The notes below the pieces were generated by a model that was not told the DNA's origin, made no database searches, and was given only the letters and a program-made list of their open reading frames with translations. Positions 39,401-53,200 of a DNA stretch of 64,000 nt are shown here, piece by piece. The stretch is from Steinernema hermaphroditum (Eukaryota > Nematoda > Chromadorea > Rhabditida > Steinernematidae): contig CM059625.1 in NCBI GenBank assembly GCA_030435675.1, positions 16,120,001 through 16,184,000 on the forward strand, in the 5' to 3' direction. Within the stretch, counting starts at the first letter, position 1. The number at the start of each line of letters is the position of its first letter. The position numbers and the translations under genes were made by a program.

Positions 39401-42400
39401 CCGCCTACATCTAGAACACCATGCGGAGAGCGATCAGCTCGACGTATCATCACATTTGGCAACTTTAAAATGTCGCATCCAGCTGAATTTCCGCTAATTA
39501 CGCTCACATCGACGCTATAGACTACAGAGTTTGTTCCTATAAAAGTGAAAGGAACGTGCATCCGCAAATATTGTGAAATAGGGAGCGCTGCAAAAAAAAA
39601 CACACCCTCTTTCCAGCTGCTTCCATCTTATATGAACGTTCGAACCCCCTGGCCACACCCATCAATGTTGTGAGGAGCTCACTTTGCACAAATAAGTGAC
39701 CGCCCACTGTGATAAGGCGGCAACTTTAGCGGCAAATGATCAACGTTCGCTAAGATAATTAGGTAAACATATATACGATATACGATCACCAAGAACTTAA
39801 ATACAAAAGTAAAAAGAAGCACGATGCTCTAATAGCGATCCTATAAACGAAACGAACTTCCAAGAAACGATTTCCCCACATAAAATGCGCATTAACAGCC
39901 ACCGGGTTACGCACATTACGCACGCGCAAGCGAGGTCGTTCGTACTAAACGGCAGCGAACGCCACCGAGCGTTCTTTTTATTAGCCCAGCTGCGTGTGAA
40001 TCGGTCATCCATCCGTACGTAGCAACTCCTAACAGCTCATCGTCGCAAAAACTTACCAAACCGGCGGAGCCACCGAATTCCTTCGATCGGAGCAGGTTGC
40101 TTCGCGATGGTGGTAGAGGGAGAGGCTACAGTATATGGTCATCAATACACAGCATTGTTTGACGAAGTTACCGGAACTCGAGGTTTCTCAGCAACGACGC
40201 TAGCGTTGGAGGATTCGGTGCTGTCGATCGAACCCTTTCTTTCGTGATGATCGTTGTCGATGTCCGTTTGACCGACGCCGCTATCCACAGATTTCACCAT
40301 CTCATCATGAGGGTCCACTTCGTATGAGCTGCAAACTTGTACATTAGGCGTGACCGGACTGTTAGATCTTTACTAGAGAATTTTGTTCTGAGAAGGCTGA
40401 AGTGGACGCACTGGAGTGTCGGAGATTGAATTCCTCGAAGCTGTCCGCCTGGCCCTGGAAAGGCTCTTTGTTGGACTCTTCTCAACTGACGTCTTTGATT
40501 CTGGTGTGTTGGCAGGGGCTGTGGCAGGCGTTCTGAACCACCGGCATGTAAAACTAAACATCGCTAAGCCTATTTACCTGTTTTTTGGATTCACAGGTCT
40601 TGCGGACACACGATCCAGATTCTCAGCGCTGTCAGATCTTCTCGGGGTTTCGGATCGCGGGCTTCCATTGATACGCACGGATCGGCCACGTTGAAGACGA
40701 GACGGTTGCGGAGTGGCGACATTTTCCAAATTCCTGATAGTGTTGTTTTCCATGAGTGCCGGGCGAATGGGCCGATCGTCATCTTCCCGAACGGTAGGGT
40801 GATGTTTCGGCGGAAGGCTCTGAAAGATGTGAAACCTAATCTCTGGGGAATGACGGCTTGAGTTGAAGCTATTACTATTTACTCTAGCATTATGATAAGA
40901 ACGTACAATCCCTTCCGGTTGTTATTGTTGTCTTGGTCATCAGTTAAGCTGAGGCAATCCTTCCTCAAACACTATATTCATGGCACGGAAAATAAGATGT
41001 TTACCGGCCTGTTGCAGAGATGAATGGCATTTTTTTTGCAGCCACATTGCTTTCTACAGATTAGCTGCTGAGCAGCCGTTGATCGAATTAATTCTATAGA
41101 GATGCCCTGTGAGAACCGGAGACAAACTCGAGATTAGAGTATGTGCGCCACTTGTGTGCAGATTATTTGTTGGTAGCCGATAAGGGCAGTGGGCGAATTC
41201 TTTACATTTTCTGTGCTTTGACGTCAGTACGGTAGTCGTAAAAAGCTGTTTTGACAACGGAATACGTACTTGGTCATCGAACAACACGAGCATTTCCCTG
41301 TGGCATATGTTATAGCATGTATTGTTCTTTTTTGAGTATTTCATTAAGTTATCGCTTTTTGATCTTCCCTATCAAATGTTTGTCTTTTTTAGTTCCAACG
41401 TGAGAGTCGTATGAACCCTAAATGATGCAGGGATCTATGACATCCGGACTCTAGAACCCGGAATAATTCTTTAAATTTACATGTTGCTTTTACAAGTCCG
41501 CCACCGGAAGCTACGTCATCGTTTTCAACGACCACGTATCGGTAAGCAATAAAGCAATGTGAAGGCCATAAACGTTTAATTCGACCTTTGATTCACTGCG
41601 AATCAATCAAAGACCGTCGTTTAGAACTAAAAATAGGCTTAATGCAAAAAGCTCACCCTTGATCGATCGGTGGAACACGGTGAACTTGGTCCGGCAACCC
41701 TGCCGGGAGACTTGTTGAGCGTCTCGTTCTGCCACTTCTTTTGACGCTCCAGCTGCTCTACTTCCTTTAGTACGCGCGCTGCTTTTTCGCACGCATTCTC
41801 TCCGAACACCTGTGCCTCGTATTTTGGCGCATCTTCGGGTGACTGCATGACATGGCGATAGAGTTTCGCCTTCTTCAGTTGCTCGGCTTCACGTTTGAAT
41901 CGTTCGAGCGCGGCCGCTTGGTCCACCACCGCCGGCTTCTTTCCCTTTGTCCGTTCGATCTCGCTTTCGCGCTCGAGCTGCAGCTCAAGTTGACGACGTT
42001 CTTCGAGCCGCTGTTGCTCCAGGCATCGTTCGATTTCATACTGCTCCGCATCGCGCTTCTTCTTCTCTTGAATTTGCGCTTCGTAGGCGTTCTGCAAAGG
42101 AAATATTCAATACTACAGTAGTCGAGTGTGTGAATATCAGGGTGATAGGGATGGAAGTGAGTGTACCTTGATCTCGTTCAGTCGATGTTGTTTATCGTCG
42201 TTTTCGTCCGGGCGATGTCGGGGATTCGAGTTCAGCGACGAGAAAGAGCTGCCCAGCGTTGAGCGGGCTAGGTTATCGTCTGCAGCTGAAAAGATTGACT
42301 GATAGTTTGTTTTCCAAGCTGATCATTTCTCTGCAGTTCACAGAGCTCTTGGGCAGGCTTTGCAAAATGTAGTGTTGATACCTACACAGATCTCACTGTT

Positions 42401-45400
42401 GCTTATAAGGGGCCACAGGCGTCTATGCATACTAAAAGATTTAAGTCCAGCGCCGTTCTATTGTTAATGAAAGGAAAGCTTTTAATGTATACCTAGACGG
42501 TTGGACTGGTCCCCATTAATGGGTGGCAAATGAGTTCTTGAATCCGGTGAATACGGCGCTTCGTGAGGCGATGCATTACTCCAGTAAGGAACCCGATTTG
42601 TCCACTGTTCCGTGTATGACGAAGTCATGGCCGCCGAAGTAGTCGGAGAAGTAATGGTGAGATTCGGAGGTGTAGCTGGAGGGAAGGCGACTGGATAGCG
42701 TATCATAGGCCCATGTGGTCCCTAAACACAATTTCTGTGTATTTTGCTGTAGCCACATCTGTACCTGAACGACTTCCACAGGAATGGGATGACCATGAGG
42801 CGACTGAGCGTAGACGAACTGCTGCGGCGGGCCGTACATGGTAGGCGACTGGAGCGGCATAGGCGGCAGATAGGCATAAGGAAGTGCTTGCTGTGGTGAG
42901 GTCACCATTTGGGGAGTTGAAGGAGGTTGAGATGCCTGGAATACAGTGTCATAAATAGGAAGAGAATAATCTATTCGGAAGCGGAACAAGAGAGGACGGC
43001 TAATGGCCGGAAGTGAGTCCTTTGGCCGGGAGAACCTTAGAACATAAGCGACTAAGGTTCACATAAAAAGAAGCCGTCACCAGTAGGCACGGCACGAGTA
43101 TATGAAGCCAAGTGTGTTCTTCTGAACAGTCTATAATTATTTTGAACTTCTGAAGTTTTCTACGTACGATTATCAAAAGTTGGAATGTGATGTTTACAGT
43201 AAAATGACTAACACCTCCATATTTGCAATGGTCTGTGTCAAAACTGCGGTATTCTGCAAACATTTCGCCTTTATGCAAACTTTTCTAAGCGTCTTTATAT
43301 GCTTACTCACAAAGTAAGCAATTTGTCCTTAATACATCTGACACAAAACGCTCGGGAACGTTTTCTGAGCAGAAATAATCTCGCTGACGTCACTGTGCTA
43401 TAAATGGCCAGGGACAACATGGTGAGTGACGATACGTCGCCAATCAAAAAGCCCTAAAGAACTAACCGATCATAAGCTTATTTGTTTTGATAAACAGGAG
43501 ACCATGAGAAAGAGGTTTTGTTGCTAAGGCACCTAACCAAATTCCGGAAACGACGTGTTGAACAGAGGGAAAATTAAATGGATTTTCCCACAGGATCCAA
43601 GGATCCGAGCAGTCTGTGCTTTCGAAAAAGCAAAGATGACAACTGACTGCATAGTTTGTCAATCATATCAGTAGACAGTTCATCGACGAGGAAGTATTTC
43701 GCTTTGTTTAGACAGCCACAGTAACAGCTGATGAACTTTAAACGATATCATATAGTACATTTTGCTCAAATGATGAGTTTGAGGTTCTGATGACAAATGA
43801 TGAGCTCTGTTCTTTGGCACCTTCAATCTAGTGAGCTCCGATTCTAACGTAAACCAATTACGTGCGCTGTTTGGAATTCGTAGTAAACACCTGCGTTCGG
43901 CACTATGTTGTTGCGCAGTTCGAAAAGTACAGAGCAATCACCTGCCCGCGTTCTTATAAAATATTTGCTCATATGAGCCCCAGTTCATGGACTGTGCTTT
44001 AGGTCACGAAAAAGGATATCAGTCGGGAATAGATCAGCTTGTGGACTTGTGGAAACCGGTGTTCCTTTGATCCTCAGGAGTTGAAATAAGAGTGAAAGAT
44101 GAAGACTTGCTTCACGTTGTACTCGTGTTCCACAACATGTTTTGTTTGCTACATTGTGACGAAAAAGTGAATCCCTACAATGACGCATCCGTGCAGAGCC
44201 GTATCTCTATCTAAATTGCCCATGGAGCAGGGCCACAGATCGCGGAATAAGAGTTAAAATGCAATACTAAATGGACTAGTCAAAATGGCGTTTTGGGCAA
44301 ATATTTTATGTTGAATTGATTCCACCAAATAATACGATCACTCGGCCTACGTAACAATCAATTCGCAGTTGCGCTTAACGCCACCAGTTTCCTTGAATTG
44401 TGCGTTTTTGAGACAGTATTCTAACGACAAAGGAACACACCTCAACAGTACCAATCACATTCACTGACCACTGCTCCCTTGCTCCCTTGTTCCTCTTCCC
44501 GTTAACATCCCAAAAAACTCCGTCGCAATTCATTTACGTCCTTCGACTTTGATTTACTTTCATTCACCTCGCGTTGCATAAACTTCCTCCGCGGCGGCAA
44601 ACGATAAAGTCATAAAGCAATAAATTCGATCGTCAGTTGTAAACAGAAGAGATGCAATTTATGACCCAAATACCGGTGGGCAAATCCCTTCTACGGACGA
44701 TGTTGATGATGGTCACAGCGGACAGTTATCGTTTGTGTGCGCGAGTCAGTTTTCAAGTGCCGGTCATAAGTTTATGATCCACGCCACACTTAAGTGCTTC
44801 GACAAACAAAGGAGACGAATAGTGATTTATAGGGACGTCGGTGAAGAAAAAACGAATTGATAATTGTTCTTTCGCTTTTTCAAGAATCATTGTTCCAGTT
44901 CTTTGATAAGGTGATCATATAATAGAAAAGAACTTTTTGTTTATCTTAATTATAGCCAATTTAACACGTTGTGCTCGACATTATCAAGGGAAAAGAGTGC
45001 CTAGTAAGCAAGCCAAGCTCCCTGACTGTCATTTAACCCCATGAAGATTGTTCCACCTATACGGAACGCTATGGCAAAATGAGTGTGTTATCGGATTTCT
45101 GACACAAAGTCGGGATCAGGTTAATGTGTAAACACTAAGATTACTGTTTTAAAACTGCATAAAGTAAAGGATCAACTGATATCGAACATATGTACTTATG
45201 AGCGTTTAGCCCTTGAGGGTTTTGCCCTTGAATAAGAAAAAGTGCGAACGAATTATTTCAGCCCTTAAACCAAACACAAGTGTCGGGGTAAAGAATTGGT
45301 AACCAAGGGATTCACTGCCTGCCTCATACGTTTTTGGAAACAGAATAGCGAACGTCACAAAAGATGTCTACGCCTTCAACGACAGGCACAGCTTTGAGTT

Positions 45401-45785
45401 TAGAACAATGTCTACACATAAAAAATGGGCACTTAAGAACCTACCGGTGATGCTACTTCAGCGTTGGGAGCCACTATCTGGGCAGGAGAAGGCGTTACAG
45501 GCGTAGTGGGGGCCGATTTCGTCGCCGATTCTGGAGTGTTAAGCTGACTGCGCGGCTTACGGTTGGGCGCTCCGCCACCGGGCGCGCCAAACGGGAACCA
45601 CACCGACGATTCGGCTAAAACGATTAAACGTCATTGTCAAAAGTTGTGCGAACGATTTAGCGGGAATTAGGCAATTAAGATGAAAACAAACAGTCCATTG
45701 ATACGTAATATGTACCTTTCTCGCGTTCCCATTGCTCCTGTTTACGGCGCAGAAGACTCTCCGTTGGAGTAGCGGCGGTGGACAT
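36462..45785 (-). CDS. Large coiled-coil protein, tentatively CSPP1/CCDC66-like centrosomal
   Basis: Fourteen minus-strand exons: 45785-45716, 45614-45445, 42935-42765, 42721-42493, 42285-42167, 42091-41657, 40819-40578, 40532-40374, 40328-40172, 37948-37815, 37361-37277, 37228-37097, 37046-36876, 36635-36462. Every junction keeps phase and the total is 815 aa. The N terminus has LLRRKQEQWEREK followed by SSVWFPFGAPGGGAPNRKPR; a Pro/Gln/Tyr-rich stretch follows (residues about 80-210). The exon at 42091 is a long charged coiled coil (EAQIQEKKKRDAEQYEIERC, LEERRQLELQLERE). A Ser/Pro/Arg-rich disordered middle and a short C-terminal coiled coil (QQKILDQLAQLRAQLKDKQK) complete it. The W-x-P-F-G..GGGAP motif plus EKKKRD coiled coil suggest the CSPP1/CCDC66 class of microtubule or centrosome proteins; that label is from memory of pattern. 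Introns of 2.5 kb (42936-45444) and 2.2 kb (37949-40171) are unusual here. AATAAA on the minus strand lies at 36314-36309. Confidence 0.82.
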
Positions 45786-48700
45786 CACACGACCGAATTG
45801 AAAAATATCAGAAATGAGGGAAGAAGTTCTGTGGAGATTGGCTGTGTAAGGGGAAGATTATCCAAATCTTGCGCCGACGGAGGCAGCTCTCATTAACTAA
45901 TCACATTCGGAAGCGAGCGCTGAAACGTACAGAGGTGGCGATGAGTGGTGGCGGCTCGTATCGATGTTCTGATAATCGCGGAGAAACGCGTAAACAGATA
46001 GTCATATCAGGAAAAAATGCGAAATTCCAGTGAACTATTTCAAATGGATCTGTCTGCCAGGCGTGGCACACCAGTATATAACAATAGATCAACGAAAAGT
46101 GACGACGGCGACAATTGAGGCGCCCCTGGCCGAGGCAAAACAATTTAATCGTTCAGCTCAAAAAAATGCCATATAGCACAAAGACTGCTAGAACACAGAA
46201 ACGTTCACAGTGGACGTGCTGCACTTCAGGCTGCCAGGCAACTCGATGAATACGCGATGAGCTTTATAAACGTTAATGATCGTGAACTACTTCGGTGCAT
46301 TGGTTTAGTGATATAGAGGCTCAGAAGTCTTCTTAAACGGACGTCACAGACATCCTTTTCAATACGTTTCCATGGCTATTTGCTACGTGTTTACCTGATC
46401 GCGGAACAGGCTGCACGCATGCGACAAACACAAAATCAAAAATTAATAATATCAGCTGTTTCCAGCGGAACAACAAAGCGAAAGAAAGTCACGCAGCGTT
46501 TGGCGTCGAAAATAATTGGCGGGTGCTCAAAAGCTTATCCATAGCCTATCATTAAATTTTCGAACAGCACGCCCTTCAGAAATCTGGATCTCGTTAAGAA
46601 AACAATCGACACAAAGATAAAAAAGGCGTTTTTGTTGTGAACGGCTGTTGAACAGAGATGATTACTGTTTCTCACACCGAAAACTTTCTCCTCTCCCTTG
46701 TTTGTTATCGTCCATCCCAACCCACTCTTGCTGTCCACACAAATTTGCAGCATAATTGCATAAAAACAATTGGTGATTCAATGCTGTTTCCTCGTTGTGA
46801 TTGACTGTCATGAAACAATCCTCAAAACAACTCATTTTCGTGACTAACATCAGAGGCCATCGACCACACCCATAAGACAGATTAGTTCCTTTTTCCAATC
46901 ATTTAACCATCTGCTGGCATTAAGTTAGCTGTGATCAAAGAATCAATTAATAGTCAAGAATCACGCAGGACCAACCTCGACGCATAGCGACTACAGACTA
47001 TTAGCAAACACGGCTTGCACTTTGTCAATGGACCCACAACTTTTTTTGCGCATTGCAAAAGAACGCGTCCTATGAATAGTGGAGAGAAACACTGATTTTT
47101 GGGAACACGCCGTCCCGCTTGTTCCATAATAAAACGTTTCCTTATCGCTGCTCGACAAGCACCGAGAACAACGTCGCTTTATGCACACCTTTTATGGACA
47201 AGGCCGTGCCGCTGCTACTTTTGGACGCAATGACACGCAACATTGGTATCTATCCAGATTGGGAAGTGGTCAGGGCCGCACGTGGCCAATTTGTTCACAC
47301 CTTCGCGCTATAGATAAGACTAGCGATATCGGCAAAAAACGGTCATTTCTAATGTTTCACTCTAATAGTATAGTACGGACGTCACGTCATTAGCTATATT
47401 AAATGTTGGCTATTTATCAATTTCCTGAAATTTATTCGATATCACATTAATCTTATGCAGATCGGCTACTAAAAATAGCGAATATGAATCGACTGCTTAA
47501 CAAAATCCTAAGCGTAGAAAAGAGTGGCCGAGTGAAAAGAAAGTAAATTGAGAGATGAACCTTTCAAAGCCGATTAAATCGGACTCCAAGGTAATCTAGG
47601 TTAAAATAGGATGTCAAAGCTCACGCCATTTTAACCAACTGTGACCTCGATCTTGAAAACATAAGTAACAGTGTCATCTTTGACAAACACGCATCATCTG
47701 TAATGACATGACAATTGACATTTTGGAGGAAGTAGAAACGGATTAAAGTCTATAGGGAACAAAAATTCCCTGTGGCGTCTATCGTTCGTAATGAATTAAA
47801 GATTGTAGTTCCGTTTGAAAGGTCCGAGTGATAAATTGCTAAACTAGCTTTACCAGAGTTACCAAAGTAATTAGACGAAAAATTGGAATCGAAAAGACCA
47901 ATTAAGCCGAAGGAATAGATCGAGTAGACGTGGACTGTCTCAAAACCGGCATGATCATAACAATAGCCACCGGAGAGATCGCGCGAATAAATTAAACTTT
48001 TCGATCCTCCTCATACTGCATCCGCCAGTCCGCCAATTAATTTCACTCTTTGCGCGCAGTCTCACTCACGTGGCCAGCAGCAGCAGCGCCGTCTTCTGCG
48101 GCCGGAACCACCTGCCTGTAATCGTCAATAATGGAAGAGTTTCCATTTCAATTGTTGCCCTTCTCGGCTGCACTTGCGGCGACGTCGCCGTGCGGCTGAT
48201 AAGTTCGGCGGTGCGCACAGCTGATAAGATGGGTAAGGGGCGAAAAAGTCGTAAAGAACAGAAGAGCGGCATCGTTGTCGACGATTTCACGCGCGCCGCG
48301 CTCATCTTTTACCGTTATTGGTTGTTCAGAACCAGGCGATTAGCAATTAATACCCCCTGGGAACGTGATGCCTTTGATGCGTGTACATCGCCAGACAGTT
48401 TTGCGCTCTTCGCAGCGCTACACAAACGGAAACACGTCGTAGCCGGGAGTACCGGTGGCAACAAATGGAGACGAGTGCGTCTTCTAGCGTGATCTTATCT
48501 TGCATCAAAGGAGAGTCAAATGTGCGTTCGGTTGGGAGGCCACGTAGAAAAAATGCCATTTCGAACAAAGGTGGCAGTGGCGATGACCTAATGGACAAGC
48601 GGACGTCAAATCGTCGCTGTGGATTACTAATTAGATCCCTTTGCTTTGTAAAAAAAGATGAACCAGCCTCATAAGGGAAGAATGAGAACGGCACTAAAAC

Positions 48701-50212
48701 GAGTATTTTCAAGGAATAACAACGAAAGGTCAGGTAAACAGCATGCACTATGAATTACACGAATCGTCATGCACACTCACCAGTTATATCTAATGCATTA
48801 CTAAAATGATTATGCATAATGTGATCCCCAAGGTCATCTAATTTACTCTAACGCGTTCTTTAAACAATAAGTTCATAGGCTATCAGAATTTTTAGAGCAT
48901 TAAGGTTATTCCTGCAAACGAAAGAAGAAACGGCGGAAAACTTTATTTTCCACAGAAAAACTCACGTATGCGGCAAGTGGATTCCCACGAGATAGGCTCA
49001 CAAAAAGGTGGCGTGTCGAATTACGCAAATTATGACGTCTTATGAAACAAAGGGCTTCCCTCTTACTAGGAAAATATAGGACTTCGTTCCGTGTTCGAGA
49101 AACGAACACTGAATGAAGGGTCGTTTGCTACAGAGAGAGACTACGGAAGTTCAGTGATAAACAGTAATTTGGTAACGCGAAACAACTGATAGGAAAGCAT
49201 CAAATAGAAACTGGAAGCAAAGGTGAGTTGTTCTTGGATTTATAACGAGGAAGACCATTCGTAGACAGTGCTCAGAAACCAAGGTTTATGTTCCAATTTT
49301 ACTTCAAGTGCAAAAGAAACCCGGGAGTTTGACGGCTTTACCAAAATCAGTCGTTTAACACAAAGGGAGATTTTGGAACAGCATGCAAAAAAGCAAATTT
49401 TCTTTACTTAAAATGTAGGCGCCAAAGAAAACCGATGAAGATCGGTCAATAAGCAGACGCACCGAAAAGGGTCTCAGACGATTACCACTTTTCTAAATAA
49501 ACAGAGGAAGCAAAGCAGAAGCCTCGGTACCGGTGGCACAAACAACCACCCAGCCGCAACCCTGTGGCCCATCACCGTTCTCATGGCGGTGGACAACAAC
49601 AACGCCGTCCCTTGCTGTCTGTCAGCTGCCGGCCGGCCTTGTCGGGGCCGTTCTAACGCTTGCATGCATCAGACAGTCGCGCACACGCGCCATGCTCCGA
49701 AAAAGCGCCGAACACGCGCGGGAAATGGCAAGAACGAGGAGGAGTAGGAGGAGGAGGAGGCACCATAACCGAACCGTCAGTGGCCTCCTCCTCGGCCGCC
49801 TGCTCGTCCCTTCCCACACCTCGCGCGCGCCTGTTCTTACCAAAAACCATCCGCTTGCCTTCTTGCACTAATGTGCTCAGGCTGAGCGTTTGGATGCGCG
49901 AGATCACCGCCAGCAGCGACAGTAAAGAGTGGCGATATGCAGCCGCAAGTGGTGCAATACATGGAGGTGGAGGCACTTGAAGAACATCATCTAATTCTTC
50001 GTCAGGTAGCGGAGATGTCTATCTCGTTCGAGAATGGCCGCAATATCTCACCCTTGCTCTCGCGCGCCCAACCCCAATTATTCGTCATAACTTCTTATAT
50101 CGAGTGCTGTTCTCCGGCGCGATCAAAAGCGGCTGAGTGTTTCAAGCGGCGACAGTCAGTAACCGTTGTCTAGTGCGCGCGCGGTCATTTCATTGTTTTC
50201 CAAGCGGATAAT
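45786..50212. other. Divergent intergenic region, no gene supported
   Basis: Lies between the starts of a minus-strand gene (45785) and a plus-strand gene (50213), so it should hold both promoters. 49540-50210 is GC- and CG-rich with (gga)n-type runs near 49735-49765, consistent with a promoter or leader. Open frames at 48070-48750 and 49533-49980 overlap on both strands and are not accepted. Confidence 0.4.
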
Positions 50213-53200
50213 ATGACAGGTGAGTGCGCGCCCTTAATTCTAAGCGATCGCCCTCATGCGAAAATGCTGCTTTGAAGTGGTGACGAAATGAGCACTTAGC
50301 TTATTGAAACTCGCGATAAACAAGTTGTGCATATGTTAGCTAGATTCGCGCATTTTTCTAAGTATGTAATTTGGGAAATGTACGCACTTCCGAATTGTGG
50401 TGTATAATACAAAAATCTAGGGGGGAAAGGTTCTATTGCGCAGCGAAAGAAGTAGAACTCGGGTGAAATTATTGTTTTTCGTCTCACATCCCTTACGAAG
50501 GACGTCATTGTCTGAAAAAATGAACTACAATTGAAGCGTAAACTTCTTTCCGTTGTTAGTGAAATGGAAAAGGAGGTCCGCTTTCCCATCATAATGAAAC
50601 TTAGGGCGTGTATTTGTTAAGGAAGAAACTATCACTGTTTTTTATTTCTACTACAACAGTCATTGAAATTTGGCGGCATTAAATGCAGGACAACCCCATG
50701 TAAAACGACAGTATCTGTCTTCAAGTTCTTCTGGCAAATGGAAAAGAAAGCTGAAGGAGCAGGCATTCAGGGCTCAGTCGTCCAGCGCCCAGTCGCGAAT
50801 ACAACATTTTCAAGCCCTAACAAATGTAGGAGTATATATGAGTCATTTGTATCTGGTCTCCCGATATTATTGTACAAGAGAAATTGTGAAAACAATTCTG
50901 CGGACCATTAGCCTCCAAGCGACGATGAAGGTGCCAGTGAATACAAAACTGTCTTAGTCTCGTCTACAAAAATTATGGCTTTCAGCATATCGTAAAATCC
51001 ATAAAGAAAGCTTCCAGTGTTCAAAGGCAAAAGTTGGTGCACACCTAGCTTCCAACACCTTCAGTATTCAGGTTAGAGCCTATCATCGATATATAAAGCG
51101 CCTTCCAAGCATTGAAATACGCACTTTTCGTAAGGAGAGAATTGTTGATATTGGACAGGCAGCACTCAATCGAGAAAAAACCTATGGTGAATCAACCGAC
51201 AATGATAACAACATGGCTAACCAACAATCATTGAGCATGGTTAAGATCTCTCGGTGGTAATATATTCATGGGAATATCAACAAACGTCACCACAAGTTCA
51301 AACACGGTAAAGTGGAAAATATTGCCTATTGATGGGCTACAAAATAAGCGTACAAAACGCTACCACAAACTATAGTGCACGCCTATTTTAAGGAAAGGAC
51401 TGTCAAATCTATAAAAGCATTTGCATATGTGCATCAATCTGCAAATTGCAAATAGCAAAAACATTCATGCGTGTTAAACAAACACGCAAAACAGCGACAT
51501 ACCGTCGAAGATGACAACGATCTATACACGAAGCGCCTGTAGCGAAGCATTCAATTTTCGAATAGCCGCTTGAATGGCCATCGTTCGGCGACGCAATGAC
51601 TCAGACGACAGCTAAGGAGGCTCGCCGTCTGACCGTCGGAAACCGTAAGTGAGGGAGGCGCGAGGCGGCGGCGAGCGAAAGAAGACGTGCGCGTGGATGA
51701 CGATGCGCAGATTTCGCTGCTTCTAATGGCTATTCAGCATGGGCAATTTAACTTCGAGCCCTCGTCGGCTAGTTGCGTGTTTCGCTGAAACACCGAAAAC
51801 CGAAAGACTCAGAAGTGACTGGCTGTAAGAGGCGCGTCTGTGGGCACCGAAAGCGGCTGTTGCCAGGAATACTGTAAAAGCGACATCGTAAAAATTGTGT
51901 GTAAACAGAAAAAAGGAGTAATATAAATACGGCTGGACCCTTATTTAAACATCATGGAGTCTGTATATAATGATATTGCCATGGCGTGATATATAAGCAT
52001 TCACGATGAAATGGAACATCTCCTTGGTTCGGCAAGGAAAAGGGAGGCGAACGCATCGACGACACGAACGATAAATGCACTTTTCGGTTTAGGAAGCGCC
52101 GCGTAGTTGCTATTTGCATACAATAGTTTGGAAGCAGCTGGTGGCGAATAAATAAAATAGCGGCAACCGAAAGAAGCGCGCAGTAATTGAATTCGACTGC
52201 TCTATCACGAGTTCAAGTACATCGTGATATGAAAAAACACTATGTATTGTCAGATGAGGTTGCTCTTTCGACCATTGATGACATGATAGGCGGGAACCTG
52301 CTGGCAACGCTGAATAAGAAAACAACAAAAAGGACTGCACAGCAATAAAGAGATCTGAAACCAAAGAGCGAGAAGACACGCTGGACAAGGTTGTCTCGGA
52401 AGAGTGAACGCTTTTCATGCAGATCCATGATGTTTATTTGATTCTACAGCGATCACAACTGATTCACGGAATGTCAGAACTTGAACGGCGAACGGCTTTC
52501 ACGGGCATCTTCTTCCATTTGAAAGTCGACAAACCTTCCTTAAAATGCAACAAGAGTTTTGAGGTTCGAGGGAGACAATGCCTTTCATAATCCGTTGGAG
52601 TCCGTTTCATAGTCCGTTTCATAACTTATCGTTTATGATCGTCGGTCATCACGCAAGCCCAGAGTAGGTTGATCGTCGAGTAACTCAGCAAGAATTTCTG
52701 ACAATTTTTTTTTCGTAGATTGAGCAGGGCTATGGCGTTACATACGAAACACAATGGCAAAGAATCAAATCTTCAAATTTATCACTGTACTTTGTAGTTT
52801 ACTGTTAATTTATATTTCGTTGCAAAAGGCTTTGAGGACGTCGCCAATCGCAGCTGTGTTGGCATAACGGTAAGAGAAAATGCTATAGATAACGTTGCTT
52901 TAAACGTACAGCAAAAATACATTACTGAAAGCTTCCGCAAGCAGAGCTTAGCCAGCTTCATTACCAAGAAAAACAAACCAACAATCAATCTTATAAACAA
53001 TTTATCCCCACCTGTAAACAACAAAACAACCTCTAGCCACACAGCACACTGTTCGACTTGAAATGTCCATATTTTAATCGACCTTTCCGACGGGAGCGGA
53101 TGGCGTGTAAACAGTTTTTCCCACGCTACATTCTTCTGTCTGGCGCAACAGACTGCAGTTCTTTCTTTCTGTGTAAAACTCCATTTGCGGTGCGATTCGG

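Noticed and set aside
39630..39650. gttcgaaccccc resembling a tRNA T-arm
   Set aside because: No acceptor stem, D-arm or anticodon arm can be drawn upstream; it lies within an intron of the coiled-coil gene.
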